Below, piece by piece: positions 31,721 through 42,203 of a stretch of 43,172 bases of DNA (positions within the stretch are counted from its first letter, which is position 1; the number at the start of each line of letters is the position of its first letter). Both the position numbers and the translations under genes were made by a program. Origin of the DNA: Pseudomonas sp. (lineage in GTDB: Bacteria; Pseudomonadota; Gammaproteobacteria; Pseudomonadales; Pseudomonadaceae); the NCBI RefSeq assembly GCF_028293835.1, contig NZ_JAQGNX010000074.1, forward strand, positions 1 through 43,172, given 5' to 3'. The notes beneath the pieces were generated by a model that was not told the origin of the DNA, made no database searches, and saw only the letters and a program-made list of their open reading frames with translations.

Positions 31721-32786
31721 TCTGGCCCTTGCGAACCAGGCATCGCGAACGAGCCATGCCGTTGCTTGACCAATAGCCCGTGTGTGTACAGCAGTCGCCG
31801 GCATTCAACGGACCTGGGAGTTTTTCGTCGAAGCGGGCGTACCACGCCGCAGAAGCGGTGTCTCCAAACGTTTTGCCCGGCATTGAATAAGCATGAAGGC
31901 TACCCGTGGCCTTCACTCGCACCGGCTTAATGGCGTTATTGACTTGTATATAAGCAGCCGGCGGGTCTTCGGCAGGTCCGCCCAGGTACGGTAAACGCCC
32001 CGCGCGAATGATCAACCCGTGGTCGTACCGCTGGAAAACAATATCGCTGCGCACGCTAAGTTTTCGGCGCAGTGCGTCATTGCCGCCCAACTGGTTGACG
32101 AAACGAGATCCCAATACCGTGAACCAACTCACGCCTTTGATGTGATCTGTCATCCTCAAGCTTTCTATATGAGGCAAGGGATCGACCATCAAGCCGATGT
32201 ACTGGCGTGCCAGTTGATACTCCAAAGGAAAGTGCTGCTGGCCGTCATAAGGAAGCGTACACGCCAGCCCACCATAACCATGTTCAGCACTTACCTGGTC
32301 ACACAGAAATTTAAGCCACTGCTCATAGCGTTCCGCGCCGCCCGGCTCAAGCAAAATCGTCCACGGCAACACCATCTTCAAGCAGGAGCGATCAAACGCC
32401 GCCTGACTCTGGGGGGTGTTCATGACAAACAGTCGGTATTCAGACACCTGTTGCAACGTGCCGCTGCCAATCGACCAGATGAACTGTTCATCCGCTGCAC
32501 TGGCGAGCATCCTGCGACGGCAGCTGGCAAAACTGCTGGCTGTCATTTTTCGCAGCGTGTTGTAAAACTGCCATTTAAGCTGAGTTTTGAACGCCTTATG
32601 AAACTCGGTAAAGCATTCAGCCACCCGCTGCTTGATCTGCGCAGTCTCCCCGTGTTTAAAAAACAATGTGACCGTCAACCCAAGGCGCACGATGGGTTCG
32701 CCTTTAACGGAGTCTATTGTCAGGTTCGTGGCTTGATCCGTAAGCCTATTCGTAGGATCCACATCATCAGAGGCGTTTTCTGACAT
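31656..32786 (-). CDS. DUF3396 (TsiV, type VI immunity-type) protein
   Basis: The 376-residue cytoplasmic protein carries the DUF3396 core: IVRLGLTVTLFFKHGETAQI near residue 32, GYGGLACTLPYDGQQHFPLE, YIGLMVDPLP, HIKGVSWFTVLGSRFVNQLG, LIIRAGRLPYLGG and PPAAYIQVNNAIKPVRVK followed by AWYARFDEKLPGP. The end adds a module CCTHTGYWSSNG...RKGQIMPAF, a pattern I associate with proteins linked to type VI effectors. Members of this family protect against type VI toxins (first defined for VRR-NUC nucleases). No obvious toxin gene is adjacent; the convergent neighbour is frameshifted. So the protein is either an orphan immunity factor or has another role. Confidence 0.82.
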   Translation of the reverse strand: MSENASDDVDPTNRLTDQATNLTIDSVKGEPIVRLGLTVTLFFKHGETAQIKQRVAECFTEFHKAFKTQLKWQFYNTLRKMTASSFASCRRRMLASAADEQFIWSIGSGTLQQVSEYRLFVMNTPQSQAAFDRSCLKMVLPWTILLEPGGAERYEQWLKFLCDQVSAEHGYGGLACTLPYDGQQHFPLEYQLARQYIGLMVDPLPHIESLRMTDHIKGVSWFTVLGSRFVNQLGGNDALRRKLSVRSDIVFQRYDHGLIIRAGRLPYLGGPAEDPPAAYIQVNNAIKPVRVKATGSLHAYSMPGKTFGDTASAAWYARFDEKLPGPLNAGDCCTHTGYWSSNGMARSRCLVRKGQIMPAFSHLKGRTQWFWLEGVE

Positions 32787-32928
32787 GCCCCGTCTCCCTC
32801 AATCTGTAGTTTCTGACTGCGGAGACTGAACGGTCTTCCAAGGAGGGGCAATACGCGGTAGTTAGTTTGGGAAATCAGCCACATAGATCGAGAAGTGCCC
32901 TACAAGCGTCCTACAAATTATACGTAGT

Positions 32929-33810
32929 TCAGCGCTTGCGTTGGCCCCAGGCCACCGCAAGGCCACTTAAACAAACCACTGAAATACCGTCTACGCCGTA
33001 AGTGTCCGGCATGTGATCAAAGACCAAATAGCCATACATCCCTGCGAACAGAATTTGGCCATAACTGAATGGCGCCAGCATCGCCGGGGGCGCATGACGG
33101 AACGCTTGCGTCAACAACAAATGCCCGAGCATGCCGCAGGTGCCCAGGCCCAACATGAGCAACCCATGGCCGAATGTGGGCGTGCTCCAGAAGAACGGCA
33201 CCAGTGCGCTCATGATCAGGCTGTTAAAGATCCCAGTGAGAAAATTACTGGTGGTGGGGCTGTCGATACCGCTGAGTTTGCGGGTCAGCAATTGATAGAA
33301 GCCGAAGCACAATGCCGATCCCAAAGGCAACAGGATCGCAGGCGTGAACAGAGCGCCGCCCGGCCGGACCACAATCATCACGCCGACAAATCCAGCCAGC
33401 ACTGCCGCCCATTGGCTACGGCTCACATGTTCCTTGAGCAGCGGAACCGAAAGCGCAGTCACCAGTAGCGGTGCGAGGAAGTTCACCGCAGTCGCTTCGG
33501 CCAAAGGAATGTAGCGCAGGCCAGTAGTGAAAAAGAGGCTGGTGCCGATCAGGCAAATCGCGCGCAGCAATTGCAGCCCCGGCCGCTTGGTGCGGATGAC
33601 GGCGATACCGCTTCGTGGAATAAAGATCACCAGCATCAGCAAGGTGTGAACGACGTAGCGCACCCACACCACCATGACGATGGGATAAAAAGCAGAGAGG
33701 TATTTGGACAGTGTGTCGTGGGTGGAAAACAACAGTACCGCCAAACAGATGAGTGCTATAGCCTTGACCGGTTGATCAGTTCCCTTGACAAGCGAGTTGT
33801 GAACACTCAT
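32929..33810 (-). CDS. DMT-superfamily (EamA) transporter
   Basis: The ATG at 33810 follows AAGG at five bases and gives 293 residues. Ten hydrophobic segments in two halves are visible, including AIALICLAVLLFSTHDTLSK at the start, ATAVNFLAPLLVTALSVPLL in the first EamA half, and APFSYGQILFAGMYGYLVF in the second. This is an inner-membrane metabolite exporter or importer of the RhaT/EamA kind; substrate unknown. Its sequence differs clearly from the DMT protein at 3409, so the two are not recent duplicates. It precedes the efflux repressor gene but is probably separate. Confidence 0.87.
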   Translation of the reverse strand: MSVHNSLVKGTDQPVKAIALICLAVLLFSTHDTLSKYLSAFYPIVMVVWVRYVVHTLLMLVIFIPRSGIAVIRTKRPGLQLLRAICLIGTSLFFTTGLRYIPLAEATAVNFLAPLLVTALSVPLLKEHVSRSQWAAVLAGFVGVMIVVRPGGALFTPAILLPLGSALCFGFYQLLTRKLSGIDSPTTSNFLTGIFNSLIMSALVPFFWSTPTFGHGLLMLGLGTCGMLGHLLLTQAFRHAPPAMLAPFSYGQILFAGMYGYLVFDHMPDTYGVDGISVVCLSGLAVAWGQRKR

Positions 33811-33933
33811 GTATACCTTCAAACTCCAGAGTAAATGCTTAGTAAACTACCTATTCAAGCGGTCCGGATGAAGATATAAATGCAGGCGAAGCGCCATCCG
33901 TTTATATTCGGCTGGAGTATAAGTCAGGACGGC

Positions 33934-34566
33934 TCACCCGCGTAGCGCTAGACTCAGGCGTAACATATCCAAACCAATGTCGACCAGTTGCTCGGCATCT
34001 GCGCTGAGGGGGTAGCTATCGGGGATCAGTAACCACTGACCTAGAATGCCATCAATATAAGCATGCAGACAGATAGACGCGCGAACCGTGTTCAAAGTAG
34101 CTGGCAGTTGGCCCTTTCGCACGGCGTTAGCCAACGAAATGCCAATCCGATCGTTACACTCACGTGCGGCCGCTTGCCGCTGAAGTCGTAAATCGCACAT
34201 TTCATCGGTAAATTCGCACTTATGAAACAGAATTTCATTTATGCGACGGATTTTCGGGTCAAGTACCACTTGATGAAACAAATTGATAAGCAACTCTCGC
34301 ATGCAGCCCAGCGGGTCGAGTTCGTCTTCGCTTTCGCTCGCCTTCGCCAGCTCCTCAAGGGGCTCATGCAAGCTGTCGAGCATGGCCTGAACCAGGTCCG
34401 CCTTATTGCTGAAATGCCAATAAATGGCACCTCGGGTGACTCCAGCGAGAGCCGCAACCTCGGCAAGAGTGGTGCGCGCCACGCCACGTTCATAAAAAGC
34501 TTTCTCGGCAGCCTCGAGAATCTGGCTTCGGGTTTCCTGAGCTTCTTCTTTGGTGCGACGAACCAT
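33934..34566 (-). CDS. emhR: TetR-family repressor of the RND efflux operon (TtgR/EmhR)
   Basis: The 210-residue protein begins [20 protein letters not shown] and has the N-terminal helix-turn-helix ([20 protein letters not shown]), then [18 protein letters not shown]. The stretch [18 protein letters not shown] in the ligand domain is nearly what I remember for TtgR of P. putida and EmhR of P. fluorescens. These bind aromatic drugs and flavonoids and let go of the operator before the efflux genes. The gene diverges from emhABC with a recognisable operator between them. Confidence 0.93.
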   Translation of the reverse strand: MVRRTKEEAQETRSQILEAAEKAFYERGVARTTLAEVAALAGVTRGAIYWHFSNKADLVQAMLDSLHEPLEELAKASESEDELDPLGCMRELLINLFHQVVLDPKIRRINEILFHKCEFTDEMCDLRLQRQAAARECNDRIGISLANAVRKGQLPATLNTVRASICLHAYIDGILGQWLLIPDSYPLSADAEQLVDIGLDMLRLSLALRG

Positions 34567-34700
34567 GGCACTAACACCTCAATAAAAATGTCTTCAGCTT
34601 TCGCTACATTCAGCCAGAGACCGTACCGGGCAGCCTTTGTATTGCCTTGTCCCGGACCTACACTTTCTACCCCGCCGTGCTGGACTGTCGCAGGCTGGGG

Positions 34701-34734
34701 TATTTACAAACAACCGTGAACGTAAGTATATTCA
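34701..34734. promoter_or_regulatory. TtgR/EmhR operator overlapping the efflux promoter
   Basis: The stretch TATTTACAAACAACCGTGAA followed by CGTAAGTATATTC closely resembles the known ttgABC operator of P. putida as I remember it, with outer half-sites TTAC and GTAA in dyad. It lies in the middle of the 250-base space between emhR and emhA, so one site can repress both directions. Confidence 0.75.
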
Positions 34735-34816
34735 TTAGCATCCTACTTATCTAGCTGAAACCTTTTTGGCCTTTTCACTTTCTCGAGCATCTCACGCTCC
34801 TGACCCGAGGATTTTC

Positions 34817-35980
34817 ATGCATTTCAAGCCAGCTGTTTCCGTTCTGGTTACCGCCGTTGCCTTGGCTTCATTGCTGAGCGGATGTAATCAAAAGCAAGAG
34901 GCGGCGCCTGCCCCACCCCCTCCTCAGGTCGGTGTAGTCACCGTCAAAACCCAAGCCTATGCCCAGACAACCGACTTGCCAGGGCGCACTACGTCGTTCC
35001 GCATTGCCGAGGTTCGTCCTCAGGTCAACGGTATTATTCTCAAGCGATTATTCACCGAAGGCGCCGACGTCAAGGCAGGCGATCAGCTTTATCAGATAGA
35101 TCCAGCTATCTATGAAGCTACGGCCAACAGCGCCAAGGCGACCCTGCAGTCGGCCAAGTCACTGGCTGATCGCTATAAGCAGCTGGTCAACGAACAAGCC
35201 GTCAGCCGTCAGGAATACGACACCGCTATGGCCAGCAGCCTGGAAGCACAGGCCGCGCTACAAACCGCTCAGATTAATCTGCGCTACACCAAGGTACTGG
35301 CCCCGATTTCTGGTCGTATTGGTCGCTCGGCGGTGACTGAAGGTGCGTTGGTCAACAATGCCCAGACCGATGCCATGGCAGTGATCCAGCAACTTGACCC
35401 GATTTACGTCGACGTCACCCAGTCCTCCGCAGAGCTTTTGAGGTTGCGTCATCAGCTGGAAAGCGGCCAATTGCAAAAAGCCGGTGACAACGCCGCCAAG
35501 GTCAAATTGACCCTGGAAGACAACAGCGCGTACCCGCTTGAAGGCAAGCTGGAATTCGCGGAAGTCTCGGTAGACCAAACCACCGGTTCCGTGACCCTTC
35601 GCGCCAAGTTCCCTAACCCCAACCACACGTTGCTACCGGGCATGTTCGTCCACGCGCAGTTGCAAGCGGGGATAAACTCGGCCGCCATCCTGGTGCCGCA
35701 ACAAGGCATCACCCGCGATCTGAAAGGCGCTCCCACTGCGCTGATCGTGAACGCGGACAACAAGGTTGAGCTACGTCAGCTCACTGCCTCGACCACTGCT
35801 GGCAGCCAATGGCTGGTGGACAGCGGCCTGAAACCAGGTGATCGGGTGATTACGGAAGGTCTGCAGTACGTCAAACCGGGCGCGGAAGTGAAAGCGACCG
35901 AGGCGACTAACGTCAACCCGGCTAACCCGGCGCCTGCACCGGCTGCTACTGATACGGCCGCGAGCAGTAAAGGGGAGTAA
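34817..35980 (+). CDS. emhA: RND efflux periplasmic adaptor (MexA/TtgA/EmhA)
   Basis: From the ATG at 34817 the protein has 387 residues. The lipobox LLSGC ends a signal peptide, so it is a lipoprotein anchored on the periplasmic side of the inner membrane. Next come a proline-rich linker (QEAAPAPPPPQ), the barrel-sandwich part (RPQVNGIILKRLFTEGADVK, LYQIDPAIYEA), the alpha hairpin (QAALQTAQINLRYTKVLAP), SGRIGRSAVTEGALV, and the membrane-proximal end. It links the RND pump with the outer-membrane channel. The next gene begins three bases after its stop. Confidence 0.95.
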   Translation: MHFKPAVSVLVTAVALASLLSGCNQKQEAAPAPPPPQVGVVTVKTQAYAQTTDLPGRTTSFRIAEVRPQVNGIILKRLFTEGADVKAGDQLYQIDPAIYEATANSAKATLQSAKSLADRYKQLVNEQAVSRQEYDTAMASSLEAQAALQTAQINLRYTKVLAPISGRIGRSAVTEGALVNNAQTDAMAVIQQLDPIYVDVTQSSAELLRLRHQLESGQLQKAGDNAAKVKLTLEDNSAYPLEGKLEFAEVSVDQTTGSVTLRAKFPNPNHTLLPGMFVHAQLQAGINSAAILVPQQGITRDLKGAPTALIVNADNKVELRQLTASTTAGSQWLVDSGLKPGDRVITEGLQYVKPGAEVKATEATNVNPANPAPAPAATDTAASSKGE

Positions 35981-35983
35981 TTC

Positions 35984-38900
35984 ATGTCGAAATTTTTTAT
36001 CGACCGCCCGATCTTCGCGTGGGTAATCGCCCTGATGATCATGTTGGTCGGGGCATTGGCAATCAAGCAACTGCCGATCAACCAATACCCTGCCATTGCG
36101 CCACCGGCGATTGCTATTTCCGTTACCTACCCAGGCGCCTCTGCACAGACCGTGCAGGACACCGTGGTTCAGGTCATTGAACAGCAACTCAACGGTATCG
36201 ATAACCTGCGTTACGTCAGCTCGGAAAGTGACTCCGACGGCAGCATGACCATCACCGCGACGTTCAACCAGGGCACCAGCCCGGACATCGCGCAGGTTCA
36301 GGTGCAGAACAAACTGAACCTGGCGACGCCTCTGTTGCCGCAAGAAGTACAGCAACAGGGTATTCGCGTAACAAAGGCAGTGAAAAACTTCCTGCTGGTT
36401 ATTGGCTTGGTGTCCGAAGACGGCAGCATGTCCAAGGATGACTTGGCCAACTACATCGTTTCGAACATGCAAGACCCGATCTCGCGGACCTCTGGGGTAG
36501 GTGACTTTCAGGTGTTCGGTGCCCAGTACGCCATGCGTATCTGGCTCGACCCGGCCAAACTGAACAACTTCCAGTTGACGCCGGTAGACGTGTCAGCAGC
36601 CGTTGCTGCGCAGAACGTGCAGGTTTCTTCCGGTCAGATTGGCGGCCTTCCATCACTGCCTGGCCAACAACTGAATGCTACGATTATCGGCAAAACCCGT
36701 CTGCAAACCGCTGAGCAGTTCAAAAACATTCTGCTTAAAGTGAACCTGGATGGTTCGCAGGTCCGCTTGGGCGATGTCGCCGATGTCGCGCTGGGCGGTG
36801 AGAACTACAGCGTCAGCGCACAGTTCAACGGTAAACCTGCTTCTGGTCTGGCCATCAAACTGGCTACCGGCGCCAACGCACTGGACACGTCTAAAGCGAT
36901 TCGCGCCACTGTCGCACAGCTCGAACCGTTCTTTCCGCCAGGCATGAAAGCGGTTTACCCGTATGACACGACGCCGGTGATCACCGAATCGATCAGCGGG
37001 GTTGTTCACACGCTGATCGAAGCGATCGTGCTGGTGTTCCTGGTGATGTTCCTGTTCCTGCAGAACTTGCGCGCCACTCTGATTACCACCATGACCATTC
37101 CGGTCGTGCTGCTGGGTACCTTCGGTATTCTTGCGGCTGCGGGATTCACCATCAACACCCTGACCATGTTCGGCGTGGTGTTGGCCATCGGCTTGCTGGT
37201 GGACGATGCGATTGTGGTGGTGGAGAACGTTGAACGGGTAATGGCCGAGGAACATCTCTCGCCCAGAGACGCCACGGTAAAATCCATGGGTCAGATCCAG
37301 GGTGCGTTGGTCGGTATTGCGATGGTTCTGTCGGCGGTTCTACTGCCAATGGCGTTCTTCGGTGGATCCACCGGTGTGATCTATCGGCAGTTCTCGATCA
37401 CTATTGTGTCGGCCATGGCGCTCTCGGTACTGGTCGCATTGATCTTCACCCCGGCACTTTGCGCAACCATGTTGAAGCCGATCGACCAGGAAAAACATGG
37501 TCAGCCCAAGCGCGGTTTCTTCGGTTGGTTCAACCGCACCTTCGACCGTAGCGTGATCAGTTACGAGCGCGGTGTTGGCAACATGATCAAACACAAGATC
37601 CCGGCGTTTCTGCTTTATGCGCTGATCTTCGCTGGCATGATCTGGATGTTCACTCGTATCCCTAGTGCATTCCTTCCGGAAGAAGACCAAGGGGTTATTT
37701 TCGCCCAGGTCCAGACCCCGGCAGGCTCGACAGCAGAACGGACTCAGGTCGTTCTGGATAAAATGCGCGCCTACCTGCTCGACTCAGAATCCTCGTCGGT
37801 GCAGTCGGTGTTCACCGTAAACGGCTTCAACTTTGCCGGCCGCGGTCAAAGCTCTGGTTTGGCATTTATCCTGTTGAAACCGTGGGGTGACCGTTCAGGC
37901 TCTTCAAACAGCGTGTTCGAACTGGCCAAGCGTGCTCAAGCGCACTTCTTCAGCTTCCGTGACTCGCTAACCTTCGCCGTGGTTCCACCCTCTGTACTTG
38001 AACTGGGTAACGCCACCGGCTTCGACTTTTACCTGCAAGATCAGGGCGGTGTCGGCCACACCAAGTTGATGGAAGCGCGCGGACAGTTCCTCGGTCTGGC
38101 GGCTCAAAGCAAGATTCTGGCGGGCGTGCGGCCTAACGGCCTGAACGATGAACCGCAGTACCAGCTGGTGATTGATGACGAGCGCGCCAACGCCTTGGGT
38201 GTGACGATGACCAACATCAACACCACGTTGTCAGTTGCATTGGGCGGTAGCTACGTCAACGACTTCATCGACCGCGGTCGAGTCAAGAAGGTGTTCATTC
38301 AAGGTATAGCCGGCGCACGGATGACGCCTGAAGACTTGAAGAAGTGGTACGTGCGCAGCGCGACCGGCACGATGGTTCCCTTCGCCTCTTTTGCCTCTGG
38401 CACATGGGTTTATGGCTCACCAAAACTCTCCCGTTACAACGGCGTAGCGGCGGAAGAAGTCCTGGGTACGCCGGCACCGGGTTACAGCACCGGCCAAGCC
38501 ATGGATGAAGTCGAAAGGATCGCCAAGCAACTTCCGGCGGGTATCGGCTATTCCTGGACGGGCTTGTCGTACGAAGAGCGTCTGTCTGGTTCGCAAGCGC
38601 CAACGCTGTACGCCATTTCCCTACTGATCGTGTTCCTCTGTCTCGCGGCCCTGTATGAAAGCTGGTCGATTCCGATCGCGGTCATGCTCGTGGTGCCACT
38701 AGGGGTAATCGGTGCGTTGATGGCCACCAGCTTACGAGGGTTGTCCAACGACGTATTCTTCCAGGTGGGCTTGTTGGTAACGGTCGGTCTGTCGGCGAAA
38801 AACGCCATTTTGATCGTCGAGTTTGCCAAAGAGCTGCACGAACAGGGCAAGAGCTATACCGAGGCCGCAATCGAAGCGTGTCGTATGCGTCTGCGACCGA

Positions 38901-39121
38901 TTGTGATGACATCGGCGGCGTTTATCCTCGGCGTGGTTCCATTGGCAATCTCTACAGGCGCGGGCTCCGGCAGTCAGCACTCGATCGGTACAGGCGTAAT
39001 CGGCGGTATGATCACCGCGACGGTTCTGGCAATCTTCTGGGTGCCGTTGTTCTTCGTTTCGGTGTCCTCGCTGTTCAAGACCAAACAGAAAAAAATTCCA
39101 CACGATGAGGCTGGCCAATGA
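35984..39121 (+). CDS. emhB: RND efflux transporter (MexB/TtgB/EmhB)
   Basis: The 1045-residue protein has the normal size of an HAE-1 RND pump, with the start [20 protein letters not shown]. The proton relay residues fall exactly where expected: D407 and D408 in [13 protein letters not shown], and K939 in [12 protein letters not shown]. Other hallmarks are [20 protein letters not shown] and [17 protein letters not shown]. It forms a trimer in the inner membrane and takes up antibiotics, dyes and solvents from periplasm and membrane. It overlaps the channel gene by four bases. The product should be fully functional; no odd residue was seen. Confidence 0.96.
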   Translation: MSKFFIDRPIFAWVIALMIMLVGALAIKQLPINQYPAIAPPAIAISVTYPGASAQTVQDTVVQVIEQQLNGIDNLRYVSSESDSDGSMTITATFNQGTSPDIAQVQVQNKLNLATPLLPQEVQQQGIRVTKAVKNFLLVIGLVSEDGSMSKDDLANYIVSNMQDPISRTSGVGDFQVFGAQYAMRIWLDPAKLNNFQLTPVDVSAAVAAQNVQVSSGQIGGLPSLPGQQLNATIIGKTRLQTAEQFKNILLKVNLDGSQVRLGDVADVALGGENYSVSAQFNGKPASGLAIKLATGANALDTSKAIRATVAQLEPFFPPGMKAVYPYDTTPVITESISGVVHTLIEAIVLVFLVMFLFLQNLRATLITTMTIPVVLLGTFGILAAAGFTINTLTMFGVVLAIGLLVDDAIVVVENVERVMAEEHLSPRDATVKSMGQIQGALVGIAMVLSAVLLPMAFFGGSTGVIYRQFSITIVSAMALSVLVALIFTPALCATMLKPIDQEKHGQPKRGFFGWFNRTFDRSVISYERGVGNMIKHKIPAFLLYALIFAGMIWMFTRIPSAFLPEEDQGVIFAQVQTPAGSTAERTQVVLDKMRAYLLDSESSSVQSVFTVNGFNFAGRGQSSGLAFILLKPWGDRSGSSNSVFELAKRAQAHFFSFRDSLTFAVVPPSVLELGNATGFDFYLQDQGGVGHTKLMEARGQFLGLAAQSKILAGVRPNGLNDEPQYQLVIDDERANALGVTMTNINTTLSVALGGSYVNDFIDRGRVKKVFIQGIAGARMTPEDLKKWYVRSATGTMVPFASFASGTWVYGSPKLSRYNGVAAEEVLGTPAPGYSTGQAMDEVERIAKQLPAGIGYSWTGLSYEERLSGSQAPTLYAISLLIVFLCLAALYESWSIPIAVMLVVPLGVIGALMATSLRGLSNDVFFQVGLLVTVGLSAKNAILIVEFAKELHEQGKSYTEAAIEACRMRLRPIVMTSAAFILGVVPLAISTGAGSGSQHSIGTGVIGGMITATVLAIFWVPLFFVSVSSLFKTKQKKIPHDEAGQ

Positions 39122-40581
39122 GCAAGTCCCTGATCTCACTGGCAGTCACCGCGTTTATTCTTAGCGGCTGCTCGTTGATCCCCGATTACATGCAGCCCGC
39201 CGCGCCGGTTCCGGCGCAATATCCCCAGGGTCCTGCCTATTCGCCGACTGAATCGGCCAATGTCGCAGCGGCCGAACAGGGCTGGCGTCAGTTCTTTAAG
39301 GATCAGGCTTTGCAGCAGCTGATCCAGACCTCGCTGGTCAACAACCGCGACCTGCGTGTCGCAGCCCTGAACATCGACGCCTACCGTGCGCAATACCGCA
39401 TCCAGCGTGCAGATCTGTACCCGGCCATTTCAGCCAACGGCACCGGTTCCCGCGGGCGAACCCCAGCCGATTTGTCACAGACTGGGACAGCGACCGTCGG
39501 CGGTCAATATTCGGCAACACTGGGCCTCAGCGCCTATGAGCTGGATCTGTTCGGTCGCGTTCGCAGCCTAAGCCAACAAGCGCTGGAGACTTATTTCTCC
39601 AGCGAAGAAGCACGCCGCAGCACGCAGATCAGTCTGGTGGCCAACGTGGCCAATGCTTACCTGACCTGGGTGTCCGACCAAGAGCAACTCAAGCTGACCC
39701 AAGACACACTTAAAGCGTTTGAGGAGAGCTACAAGCTTACTCAGCGCACCAGTGAAGTCGGTGTGTCTTCGGCTCTCGATCTGGCGCAGTCGCGCACCTC
39801 GGTCGAAAATGCTCGTGTCAAGCTGGCGCAGTATCAACGCTTGGTTGCTCAAGACTTAAACAGCCTGACGCTGCTATTGGGTACGGGTCTTCCCGCTAAT
39901 CTGCCTGCAAGCCAGCCACTGAGCAACGACATCCTGGCCGACGTGCCGGAGGGTGCACCTTCGGACTTGCTGCAACGGCGCCCTGACATCCTTGAAGCGG
40001 AATATCAGCTCAAGGCTGCCAACGCCAACATCGGTGCGGCCCGTGCCGCATTCTTCCCTAGCATCAGTCTGACTGCCAGTGCTGGTACCGGCAGTTCAGA
40101 CTTGTCCGGCCTGTTCAAAGGTGGCTCGGGGACGTGGTTGTTCGAGCCGCAAATCAACTTGCCAATCTTCAACGCCGGCAGCCTGCGCGCGAGCCTGGAT
40201 TACTCGAAAATCCAGAAAGACATCGGCGTCGCCAACTACGAGAGAACCATTCAGACCGCGTTTCAGGAAGTGTCCGATGGCTTGGCTTCGCGCCAGACCT
40301 ACAACGAACAACTCCAGGCGCAACGTGATTTGGTGAGTGCCAACCAGGACTACTACCGCCTGGCTGAACGTCGTTATCGCATCGGTATCGACAGCAACCT
40401 GACGTTCCTTGATGCACAGCGCCAGTTGTTCGCCGCGCAGCAATCGTTGATCAGTGACCGTCTTTCGCAGCTGACCAGCGAAGTGAATCTGTACAAGGCC
40501 CTGGGTGGCGGTTGGTACGAACAAACCGCTGAACAAAACAAACCTGTCACGGGCGACGTTCCTGAAACCAGACTGTTCTAG
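39118..40581 (+). CDS. emhC: outer-membrane efflux channel (OprM/TtgC/EmhC)
   Basis: The 487-residue lipoprotein has a signal peptide ending in the lipobox ILSGC, then the two TolC-type repeats of helices and strands. Motifs include [40 protein letters not shown], the second copy [20 protein letters not shown] and [20 protein letters not shown], and [18 protein letters not shown]. It completes the tripartite pump with the adaptor and RND protein, overlapping the RND gene by four bases. The gene is followed by a strong terminator. Confidence 0.95.
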   Translation: MSKSLISLAVTAFILSGCSLIPDYMQPAAPVPAQYPQGPAYSPTESANVAAAEQGWRQFFKDQALQQLIQTSLVNNRDLRVAALNIDAYRAQYRIQRADLYPAISANGTGSRGRTPADLSQTGTATVGGQYSATLGLSAYELDLFGRVRSLSQQALETYFSSEEARRSTQISLVANVANAYLTWVSDQEQLKLTQDTLKAFEESYKLTQRTSEVGVSSALDLAQSRTSVENARVKLAQYQRLVAQDLNSLTLLLGTGLPANLPASQPLSNDILADVPEGAPSDLLQRRPDILEAEYQLKAANANIGAARAAFFPSISLTASAGTGSSDLSGLFKGGSGTWLFEPQINLPIFNAGSLRASLDYSKIQKDIGVANYERTIQTAFQEVSDGLASRQTYNEQLQAQRDLVSANQDYYRLAERRYRIGIDSNLTFLDAQRQLFAAQQSLISDRLSQLTSEVNLYKALGGGWYEQTAEQNKPVTGDVPETRLF

Positions 40582-40595
40582 TTTCGGCGTTGCAT

Positions 40596-40625
40596 AAAAA
40601 AACCCACCGCCTGGTGGGTTTTTTT
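40596..40625. terminator. bidirectional rho-independent terminator
   Basis: AACCCACC and GGTGGGTT form an eight-pair stem around GCCT, with a run of A before and T after (40596-40600 and 40621-40625). It serves emhC on the plus strand and the DUF2235 gene ending at 40642 on the minus strand. Confidence 0.92.
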
Positions 40626-40641
40626 ATGGGGCCATGAACAG

Positions 40642-41835
40642 TCAGGCCTGCCCACTGACCAATGGCAACATGCTGACAAGTAACGGAGCAGGATCAACCG
40701 TCAGCGCTGACAGGACGCCAACCGACGAGTCAAGAGCACTCGGATCAACATTGCGTCGCTGTGCCCACTCCATTAGATTCTTCGGGCGATAGTTTGCATC
40801 TTTCTGCCAGCGCTGGAATACGGAAGCGTCGATGGTCTCGTTAATAGTAGTGGTGACTGAAGTAGGCGTATCAATGGGTTCAGCACCGATCGTTCGAAAA
40901 AAGGGTTTATTCAAGGTTAATACCTTGTAAGCGCCCCTTGCCATTTCAGCGTAAGAATCGCGAATGGAGCAAGTATTTGCGTCACCATCTATGACAACGT
41001 CATCGGTAAAAACAAGCCCGTGAAGCCTGGCCTTGTCCATCAGCCAACTCAAGGGAATTTGCGCCAGCAGATCGTTTTCGTACCCTCCCCCGACATTGGC
41101 ATGCGCGCCGACAAACCAACGTTGCTCGACCCTCTCCACTGAACGCGGCTCGGGGCCTATGCCGTCTTTAGAGCTGACCTTAGTCCACAGCGTTGGAGCG
41201 AAGGCTTTGCGATGCTCATCAATTGCTAGTGCGTGGTAGGCATGCGTGTCGTTGATTCGTAAATCGGTTTCGAGAAAGGCGAAATCCTTGGTGCTCGCAT
41301 TAGGCAACCAAGGCAAAGGCACGCCCAGCGCCCCGACTGTGTCCCATACGCCTTGGAACCACAACGGAATCGAGCGTGAGTATTTCTTGATCCAACGATC
41401 CTCCGGCAATAACTCGCTATCGATTACATGGGCTAACGTGAGAATGGAGGGTGCGTCGCCTCGGCGATAACGTGCGTAAAGTTGCGTCATTGATATAGGC
41501 GAGCCTTGTTTTAGAAGCCCGCATTTCGAAATAAAACCAGCAAGACTGCGCGCGGTGAACGCCCCGCGACTAAATCCAAAAATAAATATCTGCGCGCCGG
41601 GCTCAAAGTGTTCAACCAACCACTGATAGGCACGCTCCACCTCGTCGTTAAGGCCAATACCGAACAAGCCACCCGTAAGCCGTTGGCCCATTTGAGTGCC
41701 GACTCCTGCGCTGTAATAGCAAAGTTGTTCGGGGGATTTTGCACACAGGGATTTCAAGCGAAAGACATTGGTATTGTCATCGACATTATTCCAGGTACCG
41801 TCGAGAAACAGGGCGATGCGTTTGACACCAGACAT
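40642..41835 (-). CDS. DUF2235 alpha/beta hydrolase (Tle1-type phospholipase domain)
   Basis: From the ATG at 41835 (AAAGGAA before it) the protein has 397 residues. It begins MSGVKRIALFLDGTWNNVDD and shows the nucleophile elbow IFIFGFSRGAFTAR (S89), the acid in GVWDTVGALGVPL (D165) and the histidine in FVGAHANVGGGY (H245). This set defines DUF2235, the catalytic domain of Tle1 lipases secreted by type VI systems, which attack membrane phospholipids of rival cells. The protein has no signal peptide, as expected for a type VI cargo. No vgrG, PAAR or tss gene is inside the window, so secretion is not proven. Confidence 0.85.
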   Translation of the reverse strand: MSGVKRIALFLDGTWNNVDDNTNVFRLKSLCAKSPEQLCYYSAGVGTQMGQRLTGGLFGIGLNDEVERAYQWLVEHFEPGAQIFIFGFSRGAFTARSLAGFISKCGLLKQGSPISMTQLYARYRRGDAPSILTLAHVIDSELLPEDRWIKKYSRSIPLWFQGVWDTVGALGVPLPWLPNASTKDFAFLETDLRINDTHAYHALAIDEHRKAFAPTLWTKVSSKDGIGPEPRSVERVEQRWFVGAHANVGGGYENDLLAQIPLSWLMDKARLHGLVFTDDVVIDGDANTCSIRDSYAEMARGAYKVLTLNKPFFRTIGAEPIDTPTSVTTTINETIDASVFQRWQKDANYRPKNLMEWAQRRNVDPSALDSSVGVLSALTVDPAPLLVSMLPLVSGQA

Positions 41836-41888
41836 GACGTGATTCCTTTCAACGTGATTGAGCATGCGGCCGCCTTTAAAAAGCTTAG

Positions 41889-42131
41889 GCATTAGATGCT
41901 CAACCCAATCTTACGTCTATATGTCATGCGGTCGTTGAGAACGAAACCCGGCAAGCGAACACCCCGTGGAATCGAATTCGGGAAGAAGCCCGTCAGGCAC
42001 TTTACTCTACCCTTCCAGAATCATTAGCCAATTCCGGTGTGCTCGGATTCGCCAACAGGGTTAAGGAATCGTCGGTTCCGTGCTTCTGCGATTTGAAGGA
42101 TCCTTCCAACAACTTTGTAGGGCTTTTCTGA
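41889..42131 (+). pseudogene. headless open frame, probable 3' remnant of a gene
   Basis: A frame open from 41889 to the TGA at 42129-42131 reads protein-like over its last 66 residues (VVENETRQANTPWNRIREEA, ALYSTLPESLANSGVLGFAN, SSVPCFCDLKDPSNNFVGLF), but it has no start codon with a ribosome site. It lies between the divergent DUF2235 gene and the co-directional gene at 42204. It may be the tail of a gene truncated by deletion or recombination. The family was not recognised. Apart from this fragment, the 311 bases between the two genes show nothing. Confidence 0.4.
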
Positions 42132-42203
42132 TTGTACTTTTCGCCGGTTTTTTGGAAGTGCTTGGCTGGTAGGGTGCGTCGATTCCAGCAGGGAGCGAGC
42201 CCC

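Noticed and set aside
36653..37255. Minus-strand 200-codon frame
   Set aside because: It is antisense to the RND pump gene; the His/Gln-rich translation is a typical complement shadow.
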